Source: Dechloromonas sp.
Lineage (GTDB): Bacteria > Pseudomonadota > Gammaproteobacteria > Burkholderiales > Rhodocyclaceae
NCBI GenBank assembly: GCA_028689015.1
Contig: JAQTXC010000020.1
Location: 1 to 47,671 of the forward strand
Length of the DNA stretch: 47,671 nt
Reading direction: 5' to 3'
In this document: piece after piece, positions 40,834 through 47,671 of the stretch
How positions within the stretch are numbered: position 1 is the first letter of the stretch
Layout: every line of letters starts with the position of its first letter
Program-made: the position numbers and the translations under genes
Notes under the pieces: model-generated
Told to the model about the DNA's origin: nothing
The model's input: the letters and a program-made list of their open reading frames with translations, nothing else
Database searches by the model: none

Positions 40834-41412
40834 ATGACCGAAGCTCTTCAAGGCCTGATTACTGACAGCATCCCCGATCATCCCCTATTGCAGGGTAGAC
40901 GCGAAATTGGTCGCGGTGAAAGCACCATCGTGGTCGAGGCGGATACCGTCGGCGGCAAGGAAAGGGTCTTCAAGATTCTTTCCTCGCCGACCGACTACGC
41001 TTATTACACCGCACCCGACCGACCGACCGGCCACCATTTCCCCATTGTCTACGCCGACCACGGTCAGGCTGGACGATCAAGCCGTGGTTTTCCCTTTCAT
41101 ATCGTCGAGGTCGAGCGGCTTTATCCGCTGCCCGGCTCGGGCGATACCGCCGAAGTCGCGACCAAGATCTCAACGGCCTATTTCGATGCCTGCATGATGT
41201 GGCGCAACCTGGCCCAGGACATGGGACGAATTGCCCTGCACCACCTGGCGGTCACCCCGATGGGCTGGGCGGACACCGTGCAGGAATCACTGAAAGCGCT
41301 GGAATGCTTTTCCGATGAATACGGCGCCCTGCCTGACCTGATCAAGGCGGATAACCTGATGATGCGCAAGGACGGCACGCTGGTTTTTTCCGATCCAGTG
41401 TTCATGGAATGA
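40834..41412 (+). CDS. Protein kinase-like protein, small
   Basis: I do not recognise a named family, but this 192-residue protein has features of the kinase fold. GRGESTIVVEADTVGGKERVFKIL resembles a Gly-rich loop followed by the ATP-binding Lys (split here: GRGESTIVVEA, then RVFKIL). LIKADNLMMRKDGTLVFSDP resembles the catalytic end, with an Asp-Asn pair and an Asp-Pro in place of the DFG Asp. The usual HRD motif is not evident, and the protein is shorter than a full kinase. The ATG at 40834 follows GGAGGG. A PTP-type phosphatase gene lies 31 bp downstream, which makes a reversible phosphorylation pair plausible. Confidence 0.7.
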   Translation: MTEALQGLITDSIPDHPLLQGRREIGRGESTIVVEADTVGGKERVFKILSSPTDYAYYTAPDRPTGHHFPIVYADHGQAGRSSRGFPFHIVEVERLYPLPGSGDTAEVATKISTAYFDACMMWRNLAQDMGRIALHHLAVTPMGWADTVQESLKALECFSDEYGALPDLIKADNLMMRKDGTLVFSDPVFME

Positions 41413-41443
41413 AAAATCTCCTCTGCAAGGTGTTGACCGCAAC

Positions 41444-41926
41444 ATGAGCATCAATAAAGTTTTTTTTACTTCGCGCAAATTGGCCGAGTCGCTGGAAGGC
41501 AATCCGTATATGGCGGTCATTTCCATTACCGACCCGACAACACCGGAAGCCCGCCTTGACCCCCTGTTCCGCCATGTCCTGCGCTTGTCGTTTTTCGATG
41601 CCCTTCCGGCCGATGAATACCAGCCGCCCTTACCGGGTCTGTTCGACCGCAAGCTGGCGCGACAAATCAGCGACTTCGTTCAGGAAATTCATCAGGCGCC
41701 CTTTCAGATGTCGATGATGGTCCATTGCGAATACGGCATCAGCCGCTCGGCAGCAGTCGCCCTCTTTGTCGCCAGCTTTGCCGATGCCCCGCTGGAAGCG
41801 CAGGAATTCACCTACGAAGCTAATCCCTGGGTGGTCGATACGCTGCAAGCCCTCCACCCCCAGTTGAACATCGATATTCCCTCACCCGATGGCGCCTGCG
41901 ACCGTCGCACCGCCCTACGCGCCTGA
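41444..41926 (+). CDS. Dual-specificity/tyrosine phosphatase-like protein
   Basis: This 160-residue protein has a PTP signature loop, MVHCEYGISRSAAVALFVA, containing the catalytic Cys and the Arg of H-C-x5-R-S. An upstream Asp in SFFDALPADEY could serve as general acid. The family includes dual-specificity phosphatases. It follows the kinase-like gene by 31 bp and precedes the MaoC-Pta gene by 16 bp, so the three are likely co-transcribed. The substrate may be one of these neighbours; this is inference. Confidence 0.82.
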   Translation: MSINKVFFTSRKLAESLEGNPYMAVISITDPTTPEARLDPLFRHVLRLSFFDALPADEYQPPLPGLFDRKLARQISDFVQEIHQAPFQMSMMVHCEYGISRSAAVALFVASFADAPLEAQEFTYEANPWVVDTLQALHPQLNIDIPSPDGACDRRTALRA

Positions 41927-41942
41927 TCAAGCCCATACCGCC

Positions 41943-43361
41943 ATGGACATACCGCTCTCCAGCCGCCGCCTAGTCAACACCACCTACGGCGAAATATCTC
42001 TCGGCGACACCGCCAGTCTGACCCGCATCCTGATGCCGGAAGATGTCAAATTGTTTGCCATCCTGACCGGCGACATGAATCCGGCCACGGCCACCACGCA
42101 GTATTCGGAAAGTGGCATGCTGCGGGAGGTGATCGCGCATGGCATGTGGAGCGGCTCCCTGATCTCAACCGTGCTCGGCACCCAGTTTCCCGGACCGGGC
42201 ACCATCCTGATCGATCAATCGCTGCATTTTGCACGCCCCGTGACGATCGGCGACTCGATCACCATCACAGTTACCGTCAAACAGAAATTCGACCATAACA
42301 AGCATGTGCTGCTCGATTGCGTGTGTACCAACCAGGAAGGCATGCAGGTCGTATACGGTACAGCCGAGGTGCTGGCGCCCAGCGAAAAAATCGAACAGAT
42401 CCGCGAAGCTTATCTGCCGGAAATCCACATCGACGACAAACATGCCCGCTACATCCACCTGCTCGACCGGGTCAAGGGACTGGAGCCCATTCCTACGGCG
42501 GTGGCCCATCCCTGCGACGAAGAATCGTTAAAAGGGCCGGTCATGGCCTACCAGGCCGGCATCATCGAACCCATTCTGGTCGGCCCGGAAAACAAGATCC
42601 GTGCCGTGGCCGAGGAATTCGGCATCGACCTGACCGGCATCCGCATCGTCCATGCCGCGCACAGCCATGATTCGGCAGCCATGGCGGTTTCGCTGGTCAA
42701 GACCGGCGATGCCGAAGCCCTGATGAAAGGCAGTCTGCATACCGACGAACTGATGGCCGAAGTCGTCGCCCGTGCCAACGGCCTGCGCACCAGCCGGCGG
42801 ATCAGCCATGTCTTCATGATGGACGTGCCCACTTACCATCGGCCACTGCTGATCACCGATGCCGCAATCAACATCGCGCCCACGCTGGAAGAAAAGGCCG
42901 ACATCATCCGCAATGCCATCGATCTGGCTCACATCATTGGCATCCCGGAACCCAAGGTGGCGATCCTGTCGGCCGTCGAGACGGTCAATCCGAAAATCCA
43001 GTCCACGCTGGATGCTGCCGCGCTGTGCAAGATGGCTGATCGAGGTCAGATCCGGGGAGGCATCCTGGACGGCCCGCTGGCCTTCGACAATGCGGTCTCC
43101 ATCGTCGCCGCCAAGACCAAGGGCATCAAGTCTGCGGTCGCTGGCCATGCTGAAATCCTGGTTGTCCCTGACCTCGAATCCGGCAACATGGTGGCCAAGC
43201 AGCTCGAATACCTGGCCAACGCCCTGACCGCTGGCATCGTCCTCGGCACCAAGGTGCCCATCGTCCTGACCAGCCGCGCCGATACCGCTGAAACCCGCAC
43301 CGCCTCCTGCGTGATCGCCGCGCTGGTCGCTCACGCCAACCGCAAGAACGGAACCACCTGA
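41943..43361 (+). CDS. MaoC domain fused to phosphate acetyl/butyryltransferase
   Basis: This 472-residue fusion has an N-terminal MaoC hot-dog domain (about 15-150) and a C-terminal phosphotransacetylase domain (about 170-470; HPCDEESLKG, LVGPENKI, NIAPTLEEKADI and GPLAFDNAVS). It would turn acyl-CoA plus phosphate into acyl phosphate for AckA. In the MaoC motif the hydratase pair Asp-His (GDxNPxH) reads GDMNPAT: Asp44 is present but the His position is Thr49, so hydratase activity is doubtful. The ATG at 41943 has a weak ribosome site; an in-frame start at 41889 lies in the phosphatase gene. ackA begins 2 nt after its stop. Confidence 0.92.
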   Translation: MDIPLSSRRLVNTTYGEISLGDTASLTRILMPEDVKLFAILTGDMNPATATTQYSESGMLREVIAHGMWSGSLISTVLGTQFPGPGTILIDQSLHFARPVTIGDSITITVTVKQKFDHNKHVLLDCVCTNQEGMQVVYGTAEVLAPSEKIEQIREAYLPEIHIDDKHARYIHLLDRVKGLEPIPTAVAHPCDEESLKGPVMAYQAGIIEPILVGPENKIRAVAEEFGIDLTGIRIVHAAHSHDSAAMAVSLVKTGDAEALMKGSLHTDELMAEVVARANGLRTSRRISHVFMMDVPTYHRPLLITDAAINIAPTLEEKADIIRNAIDLAHIIGIPEPKVAILSAVETVNPKIQSTLDAAALCKMADRGQIRGGILDGPLAFDNAVSIVAAKTKGIKSAVAGHAEILVVPDLESGNMVAKQLEYLANALTAGIVLGTKVPIVLTSRADTAETRTASCVIAALVAHANRKNGTT

Positions 43362-43363
43362 CC

Positions 43364-44545
43364 ATGAATCAAGGCATTTTGACGATCAACGCCGGATCGT
43401 CCTCGATCAAATTCGCCCTTTTCCCGCTCACCCAGCCGCTTTCGACCGAAGCCGAAGTCTCCGGCCAGATCGATGGCATCGGCACCGATGCCACCCGCCT
43501 GATCGCCAAGAACCGCGCCGGTGAACGCATCACCGACCAACTGATCGCCGGCGAGGCAGTCAGTCATGCCGTCGCCCTCGATGCCATGCTGCAGTGGTTT
43601 CTTGCCACCTACACCGACTGGCAGATTGTGGCCGTCGGCCATCGTGTCGTCCATGGTGGCGAGCGCTACTCGCAACCCATCGTCGTCGATGCCACGGTGC
43701 TAGACCACTTGGCCAGCTTCATCCCGCTAGCCCCTCTGCACGAGCCGCACAACGTCGCTGGCATCCAGGCCCTGCAGGCCCTGCTGCCCGATGTGCCGCA
43801 GATCGCCTGCTTCGACACCGCCTTCCATCGCAGCCAGCCCGACGTCGCCCAGCTTTTTGCCCTGCCACGGGCGTTGACCGCGGAAGGTATCAAACGCTAC
43901 GGCTTTCACGGCTTGTCGTACGAATACATTGCCCACAGCTTGCCACAGCATTCGCACCGTGCCGACGGCCGGGTCATCGTCGCCCACCTCGGCAATGGCG
44001 CCAGCATGGCAGCCATGGTCAATCGCAAGTGCGTCGGCACGACCCTGGGATTTTCAACCATTGACGGCCTGATGATGGGCACCCGTTGCGGCAACCTTGA
44101 CCCCGGGGTGATCCTGCACCTGATGGAGACCAAGGGACTGACGGTCAAGGATATGACCCGGATTCTGTACAAGGAATCCGGCCTGCTCGGCGTCTCCGGA
44201 CTCAGCCAGGACATGCGCACCCTGCTGGCCAGCGACAAGCCGGAAGCCCAGGAAGCGGTCGACCTGTTCTGCTACCGAATTTCCCGCGAATTGGGTTCGC
44301 TGGCCGCAGCGGCCGGTGGGGTCGATGCCGTGGTGTTTACCGGGGGCATTGGCGAACACGCCGCTGAAGTCCGTCGCCGGGTCTGCCTGCGCGCGGCCTG
44401 GTTAGGCATACACCTCGATCCGGAAGCCAATGCACGCCACGATATCGTGATCAGTGCAGAGCACAGCAGCGTCGACGTTCTGGTCATTCCGACCAATGAA
44501 GAGTGGATGATGGCGCAGCACGCCCAAACCCTGCTCGCCCTCTAA
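43364..44545 (+). CDS. ackA: Acetate/propionate kinase
   Basis: AckA makes ATP and acetate from acetyl phosphate. The 393-residue protein has the full family set: [76 protein letters not shown] and PTNEEWMMA. The start is 2 nt after the MaoC-Pta stop, so acetyl phosphate would be made and used by paired enzymes. It ends in a strong terminator at 44563. Confidence 0.96.
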   Translation: MNQGILTINAGSSSIKFALFPLTQPLSTEAEVSGQIDGIGTDATRLIAKNRAGERITDQLIAGEAVSHAVALDAMLQWFLATYTDWQIVAVGHRVVHGGERYSQPIVVDATVLDHLASFIPLAPLHEPHNVAGIQALQALLPDVPQIACFDTAFHRSQPDVAQLFALPRALTAEGIKRYGFHGLSYEYIAHSLPQHSHRADGRVIVAHLGNGASMAAMVNRKCVGTTLGFSTIDGLMMGTRCGNLDPGVILHLMETKGLTVKDMTRILYKESGLLGVSGLSQDMRTLLASDKPEAQEAVDLFCYRISRELGSLAAAAGGVDAVVFTGGIGEHAAEVRRRVCLRAAWLGIHLDPEANARHDIVISAEHSSVDVLVIPTNEEWMMAQHAQTLLAL

Positions 44546-44562
44546 AAAATATTTTCCTGCCG

Positions 44563-44597
44563 GGCCCCGATGCCGAAAGGCCTCGGGGCCTTGTTTT
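44563..44597 (+). terminator. Intrinsic terminator of ackA
   Basis: GGCCCCGA (44563-44570) pairs with TCGGGGCC (44583-44590), with further pairing inside, followed by TTGTTTTT (44591-44598). It starts 18 bp after the ackA stop. Confidence 0.9.
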
Positions 44598-44645
44598 TGC
44601 GCGTTTTTCAGACCATGCCAAAAAGGTCAGCCACGAATTCACAAA

Positions 44646-44691
44646 ACACTGTATCTAGTCAACAGGTTTCAATAAACCACTATATGTAGTA
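44646..44691 (+). promoter_or_regulatory. Two NrdR boxes upstream of nrdJ
   Basis: ACACTGTATCTAGTCA (44646-44661) and ACCACTATATGTAGTA (44676-44691) both fit the NrdR box (acaCwATATATwGtgt) and lie 30 bp apart centre to centre, close to three helical turns as usual for NrdR pairs. They indicate nucleotide-sensing repression of nrdJ. No nrdR gene is in the window. Confidence 0.75.
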
Positions 44692-44751
44692 GATTACGAC
44701 CCATTCAAAACGACCAACCCGATCACCGGAACCCTCCAGGAGGAGCCAGAT

Positions 44752-47646
44752 ATGAGCAGAAACGCCGAGCAACTGTCGCTGACCGACATCCCCGCCCCGC
44801 CGCAATTCGCGCCGCTGCCAGAACAGGAAATCTCCAGCGAAGTGCTCATCGAAAAATACGCTAAAGGCAAGGAAACGAACGTGCATGACGTGCGTCGCCG
44901 TGTCGCCTATGCCCTCGGCCAGGTTGAACAGGAAACTGACCGCGCCCATTGGGAAGCGAAATTCCTGTGGGCCCAGGAGAACGGTTTCATCCCGGCTGGT
45001 CGCATCAACTCCGCCGCCGGCACCGACCTGCAGGCCACGCTGATCAACTGCTTCGTCCAACCCGTTGGCGACTCCATCGTCGAGAACACGGACGGCAAAC
45101 CTGGCATTTACACCGCGCTCGCTCAGGCGGCCGAAACCATGCGTCGCGGCGGTGGCGTTGGCTACGACTTTTCCTCCATCCGGCCACAAGGCGCCCGCGT
45201 CAAGGGCACGCAGTCGCGCGCCTCAGGTCCGGTGTCGTACATGCGCGTCTTTGACCGCTCGTGCGAAACCGTCGAATCGGCCGGTGCCCGTCGGGGTGCA
45301 CAGATGGGCGTGCTGCGCTGCGACCATCCGGATATTGAGGAATTCATCCACGCCAAGGACAAGGGCGACCTGACCAACTTCAATATCTCGATCGGCGTCA
45401 CCGATGCCTTCATGGAAGCGGTCGACTGCGATGGTGACGTTGAATTGACCCACCGCGCCGAACCAAACAGTGACATGCGCAGTAGCGGTGCCTACCAGCG
45501 TGATGACGGTATCTGGGTTTATCGCAAGGTCCGCGCCCGCGACCTGTGGGATCAGGTCATGAAGTCGACCTACGACCACGCCGAACCAGGCATTCTTTTC
45601 CTCGACCGCATGAACAAGGACAACAACCTCAATTACTGCGAAGTGATTGAGGCCACCAACCCCTGTGCCGAACAACCGCTGCCACCCTACGGCTGCTGCT
45701 GCCTGGGCTCGATCAATCTGACCCTGTTCGTCCAACACGCTTTCTCCGACAAGGCCGAATTTAATTTCGATGCGTTCGGCGAAGTCGTCCGCGTGTCGAC
45801 CCGCATGCTCGACAATGTCCTCGATGCCACCCACTGGCCACTTGAACGTCAGGCTCAGGAAGCTGCCAACAAGCGTCGCGTCGGTCTCGGCTTCACCGGC
45901 CTGGGCGATGCCCTGGCCATGCTGCGCCTGCGCTACGACAAACCGGAAGCCCGCGCCATGGCCGCTCGCATCAGCGAGTTTATGCGCGACACCGCCTACC
46001 TGTACTCGGTTAGCCTGGCCAAGGAGCGTGGCGCCTTCCCGCTGTTCAACGCCGAACTGTACCTGTCTGGTGGCAATTTCGCCTCGCGCCTGCCTGCTGA
46101 CGTCAAGGCCGAAATCCGCAAGCATGGCCTGCGCAACTCGCACCTGCTATCCATCGCACCGACCGGCACGATCTCGCTGGCCTTTGCCGACAATGCCTCG
46201 AATGGCATCGAGCCCCCCTTCTCCTGGACCTACAACCGCAAAAAGCGCATGCCTGATGGCACGATCAAGGAATACTCGGTCGAAGACTACGCCTGGCGTT
46301 TGTACAAGCATCAAGGGGGTGATATCAGCAAACTGCCCGCCTATTTCGTCACCGCGCTGGAAATTTCCGCTAAGGCTCATGCCGACATGGTCGCCGCAGT
46401 CGCGCCCTACATCGACACCTCAATCTCGAAGACGGTCAACGTCCCTGGTGATTACCCCTATGAAGATTTCCAGGACCTCTACATGCAGGCCTGGAAAGCT
46501 GGCCTGAAAGGTCTCGCCACCTACCGTCCGAACAGCATCCTCGGTTCTGTGCTATCGGTCGAACCGACCAAGGATGAGGCGGGCACGGTCGACGCCAAAT
46601 CACCGCAAGATTTCGTCACGGATGCCAACCGCCGCCTGTCGATCAAGAACTTGCCGGCCCCGGTGCTCTCCAGCCTGCGCTGGCCGGGCCGCCCAAGCCT
46701 GCCGGAAGGCAACCTGTGCTGGACCTACATGGTCGACTCGCCGATCGGCAAGTTCGCCCTGTTCGTTGGTCACGTTGAACCGGAAGGCCGCGCCTGGCCA
46801 TTTGAAGTATGGGCCAATGGTCCGGCTGAACCACGGGGGCTGGGTGCCGTCGCCAAAACCTTGTCCATGGACATGCGCGCCAACGACCACGGTTGGCTGG
46901 CCATGAAGCTTGATGCCCTGGCCAAGACACCCGGTGACGCCTTCGAAATGCAAATGCCACCGCACGGTGAACGCAAGCGCATGCCATCCGTCGTCTCGGC
47001 CATGGCGCAAGTCATCCGCTGGCGAGTTGAACAACTGGGTGCCCTCGAACAGGAATGCGCCACCCCGGTCAAGGACGCCCTGTTCAGCGCCAAGGAACCG
47101 AAAACCGGCACTGACGGCACGCTGTCCTGGACGGTCGACGTGAACAACCCCTCGACGGGTGAAGATTTCGTGCTCGGCCTCAAGGAAATCACCTTGCCGG
47201 ATGGTGTCACTCGCCCCTACTCGATGTGGCTGTCCGGCAACTACCCGCGCGCGCTAGATGGTCTCTCCAAGTTGCTGTCGCTCGACATGCGCGTCATTGA
47301 CCCGGCCTGGATCGGCATGAAACTGCGCAAACTGCTTGATTACTCCGAGCCGCTGGGGGATTTCATGGCTTTCGTTCCAGGATCACGCAAACAACAGACC
47401 TTCCCTTCGACCGTCGCCTATATCGCGCAACTGATCATCCACCGTTACGCCATGCTCGGCATCCTTGATGAAGAAGGTTTCCCGCTGCAGCAAATGGGCA
47501 TCCTCGAAGCCCCGGAAGACACCACCAGCAACAAGGTGCTGCCGACCCAGGGCAAGTTGTGCGGCGAGTGTGGCAACCACACCATGATCCGCAAAGATGG
47601 CTGTGATTTCTGTACCGCCTGCGGCGCGGTCGGCACCTGCGGTTAG
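44752..47646 (+). CDS. nrdJ: Adenosylcobalamin-dependent ribonucleotide reductase (class II)
   Basis: This enzyme makes deoxynucleotides with a B12 radical and so works with or without oxygen. The 964-residue protein has the 10-stranded barrel with [18 protein letters not shown], carrying the Asn-x-Cys-x-Glu active site, the first redox Cys in LINCFVQPV, and a GFTGLGDAL segment. The C-terminus has two similar domains of about 120 residues (about 625-770 and 780-910; each has an LSMDMR or LSLDMR helix, then G.KL..L), TSCPD-like. It ends in a Cys-rich tail ([19 protein letters not shown] and on). The ATG at 44752 follows AGGAGG. NrdR boxes lie upstream. No subunit gene is needed. Confidence 0.95.
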   Translation: MSRNAEQLSLTDIPAPPQFAPLPEQEISSEVLIEKYAKGKETNVHDVRRRVAYALGQVEQETDRAHWEAKFLWAQENGFIPAGRINSAAGTDLQATLINCFVQPVGDSIVENTDGKPGIYTALAQAAETMRRGGGVGYDFSSIRPQGARVKGTQSRASGPVSYMRVFDRSCETVESAGARRGAQMGVLRCDHPDIEEFIHAKDKGDLTNFNISIGVTDAFMEAVDCDGDVELTHRAEPNSDMRSSGAYQRDDGIWVYRKVRARDLWDQVMKSTYDHAEPGILFLDRMNKDNNLNYCEVIEATNPCAEQPLPPYGCCCLGSINLTLFVQHAFSDKAEFNFDAFGEVVRVSTRMLDNVLDATHWPLERQAQEAANKRRVGLGFTGLGDALAMLRLRYDKPEARAMAARISEFMRDTAYLYSVSLAKERGAFPLFNAELYLSGGNFASRLPADVKAEIRKHGLRNSHLLSIAPTGTISLAFADNASNGIEPPFSWTYNRKKRMPDGTIKEYSVEDYAWRLYKHQGGDISKLPAYFVTALEISAKAHADMVAAVAPYIDTSISKTVNVPGDYPYEDFQDLYMQAWKAGLKGLATYRPNSILGSVLSVEPTKDEAGTVDAKSPQDFVTDANRRLSIKNLPAPVLSSLRWPGRPSLPEGNLCWTYMVDSPIGKFALFVGHVEPEGRAWPFEVWANGPAEPRGLGAVAKTLSMDMRANDHGWLAMKLDALAKTPGDAFEMQMPPHGERKRMPSVVSAMAQVIRWRVEQLGALEQECATPVKDALFSAKEPKTGTDGTLSWTVDVNNPSTGEDFVLGLKEITLPDGVTRPYSMWLSGNYPRALDGLSKLLSLDMRVIDPAWIGMKLRKLLDYSEPLGDFMAFVPGSRKQQTFPSTVAYIAQLIIHRYAMLGILDEEGFPLQQMGILEAPEDTTSNKVLPTQGKLCGECGNHTMIRKDGCDFCTACGAVGTCG

Positions 47647-47671
47647 TGTTATCACGACAAGGGATTTTTCT

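Noticed and set aside
44599-44751. Cobalamin riboswitch before nrdJ
   Set aside because: The stretch is short, has no B12-box-like core, and is taken up by NrdR boxes and the ribosome site.

Overview
The window looks like a chromosomal stretch of a facultatively anaerobic, PHA-storing betaproteobacterium, most like Rhodocyclales (Dechloromonas/Azonexus-type). This rests on gene content and overall high GC and is an inference: no rRNA, tRNA or other phylogenetic marker is present, and no insertion sequence or prophage was seen.

Region 1 (1-11.7 kb) is a CRISPR-Cas locus of type I-C character, transcribed leftwards. A WYL-domain regulator comes first, then cas5, cas8c, cas7, cas3, cas4, cas1, cas2, a leader, and an array of at least 28 identical 37-nt repeats that runs off the left edge. 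Three things are unusual. cas3 follows cas7 instead of leading the operon. A lone plus-strand antitoxin-like gene separates cas3 from cas4-cas1-cas2. The interference genes (about 4.4-10.67 kb) are clearly poorer in GC than the adaptation genes and the WYL gene on either side. This suggests that a foreign effector block was exchanged into an older locus.

Region 2 (11.9-20 kb) carries signalling and transport genes: a giant CheB-CheR-PAS hybrid histidine kinase broken by one missing T, a CorA-like membrane protein, and a second sensor kinase.

Region 3 (20.1-28.5 kb) is an alcohol/aldehyde oxidation region. One unit is aldehyde dehydrogenase, DUF779 protein and cytochrome c. Another is a leftward operon of quinoprotein-dehydrogenase accessory genes (PedF-like cytochrome c, periplasmic binding protein, beta-propeller, cytochrome b561). 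An AcoR-type sigma-54 activator lies divergent to that operon. Good -24/-12 promoters stand before ald and before pedF, and a weaker one before the activator, so the region reads as one sigma-54 regulon. No PQQ dehydrogenase is in the window.

Region 4 (28.5-44.6 kb) is a low-oxygen/redox island. It holds a hemerythrin, DUF2249 and polytopic membrane protein operon behind a perfect FNR-type box, and an oxygen-binding di-iron (ODP-like) protein beside a degenerate chemoreceptor module and PHA synthase. It also holds a universal stress protein, an NAD-linked [NiFe] hydrogenase (hoxFUYH plus protease), FabI, a kinase-like/phosphatase pair, a MaoC-Pta fusion and acetate kinase. Together these would dispose of reductant (H2, PHA) and make ATP from acetyl phosphate when oxygen is short.

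Region 5 (44.6-47.65 kb) is a class II, B12-dependent ribonucleotide reductase behind two NrdR boxes.

No gene-free stretch exceeds 300 bases. The larger gaps (11651-11907, 19981-20216, 26199-26447, 39746-39968, 44546-44751) hold the regulatory sites listed.
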